From Bordetella parapertussis (GTDB lineage: Bacteria; Pseudomonadota; Gammaproteobacteria; Burkholderiales; Burkholderiaceae_C): DNA of 22,022 nt. The stretch lies in the NCBI GenBank assembly GCA_945882755.1, contig CAMCWS010000030.1, positions 1 to 22,022 on the forward strand. The letters are read 5' to 3'. Position 1 is the stretch's first letter. Every line of letters begins with the position of its first letter. The translations under genes and the position numbers were made by a program. Under the pieces are notes generated by a model. The model was not told the origin of the DNA. It saw nothing but the letters and a program-made list of their open reading frames with translations, and ran no database searches. Shown in pieces: positions 21,867 to 22,022 of the stretch.

Positions 21867-21875
21867 CAAGCCCAT
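21858..21875. other. 7-bp hairpin at the response regulator stop codon
   Basis: ATGGGCT (21858-21864) and AGCCCAT (21869-21875) pair perfectly around GACA and include the TGA of the response regulator gene. It lies between two convergent genes but has no T run on either strand, so terminator function is only possible. Confidence 0.4.
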
Positions 21876-21887
21876 GCCGTCCGGCCC

Positions 21888-22022
21888 TTACTTGCTCAAG
21901 GGCTGGGCGATCACCAAGTTGATCTTTTCTTTACTACCGGGCTTGATGGGGCCAGCGCTCACCCCTAAGTCGCCAGGTTGCGCCATGGCGTTCCCACTTC
22001 TTGAAATACGCGCTCTCACCAT
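21888..22022 (-). CDS. C-terminal end of an unidentified leftward gene (start outside window)
   Basis: On the minus strand one frame is open from the window edge to TAA at 21890-21888 and ends GVSAGPIKPGSKEKINLVIAQPLSK. This end looks protein-like, but I do not recognise the family. A second minus frame is also plausible upstream (ESAYFKKWERHGA, encoded in roughly the last 50 bases) and stops soon after. Removing one base near 21970-21980 would join them into a sensible HGAPGDLGVSAGPIK. Either the gene carries a frameshift or one reading is chance. It is convergent with the response regulator, 21 bp apart. Confidence 0.5.
   Translation of the reverse strand: MVRARISRSGNAMAQPGDLGVSAGPIKPGSKEKINLVIAQPLSK

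Overview
The window looks like chromosomal DNA of a betaproteobacterium. Order Burkholderiales and a Comamonadaceae-like member (Limnohabitans/Rhodoferax/Polaromonas type) fit best. This rests on ileS-lspA linkage, single-subunit lolC-lolD next to an RpfE-like gene and recJ, a tripartite tricarboxylate transporter, DUF3422, moderately GC-rich coding sequence and gene-by-gene recognition; no database search was possible. No rRNA, tRNA, CRISPR array, transposase or prophage was seen.

Left part (1-4020): the 3' end of ileS and lspA, read rightwards. They are followed by a leftward hicA-hicB toxin-antitoxin pair with its own promoter, a leftward quinone oxidoreductase with a good intrinsic terminator, and a rightward DMT-family permease. 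A cluster of dispersed palindromic repeats (3889-4021) separates this permease from the next block.

Middle (4021-11466): a compact leftward run of seven genes with gaps of 38 bp or less or short overlaps, very probably one operon. In transcription order it holds a spermidine-synthase-like protein, tctB, tctA, DUF3422 protein, gamma-glutamyltransferase, DMT permease and an atypical SDR lacking the catalytic Tyr. No TctC binding protein is present. A second repeat cluster (11489-11618) lies upstream of it, followed by leftward tatD.

At 12636-12992 a rightward gene encodes a HigA-type antitoxin fused in frame to what looks like the first 22-23 residues of a HigB/Gp49-family toxin, a toxin-antitoxin locus that has lost nearly all of its toxin. 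A third repeat cluster (13011-13110, with a perfect 35-bp tandem duplication) separates it from leftward lolC-lolD.

Right part (15084-22022): a rightward housekeeping series. It comprises rpfE-like, recJ, a PHP-domain phosphatase/RNase AM homologue, a YciO/Sua5-family protein, an M50 site-2-protease-like gene broken by a one-base frameshift, trpS and a NarL/FixJ response regulator. The C-terminal end of an unidentified leftward gene closes the window.

The most general observation is regulatory. Six genes (hicA, the spermidine-synthase-like gene, tatD, lolC, rpfE-like, PHP gene) have an (N)ACAAT or TATAAT box only 6-8 nt before their start codon, with no obvious Shine-Dalgarno. This is the geometry expected of leaderless transcripts. 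No single dramatic new system is evident. The best leads are the toxin-stripped higBA fusion, the recurrent start-proximal box, the tctBA-DUF3422-ggt operon and the frameshifted M50 gene.
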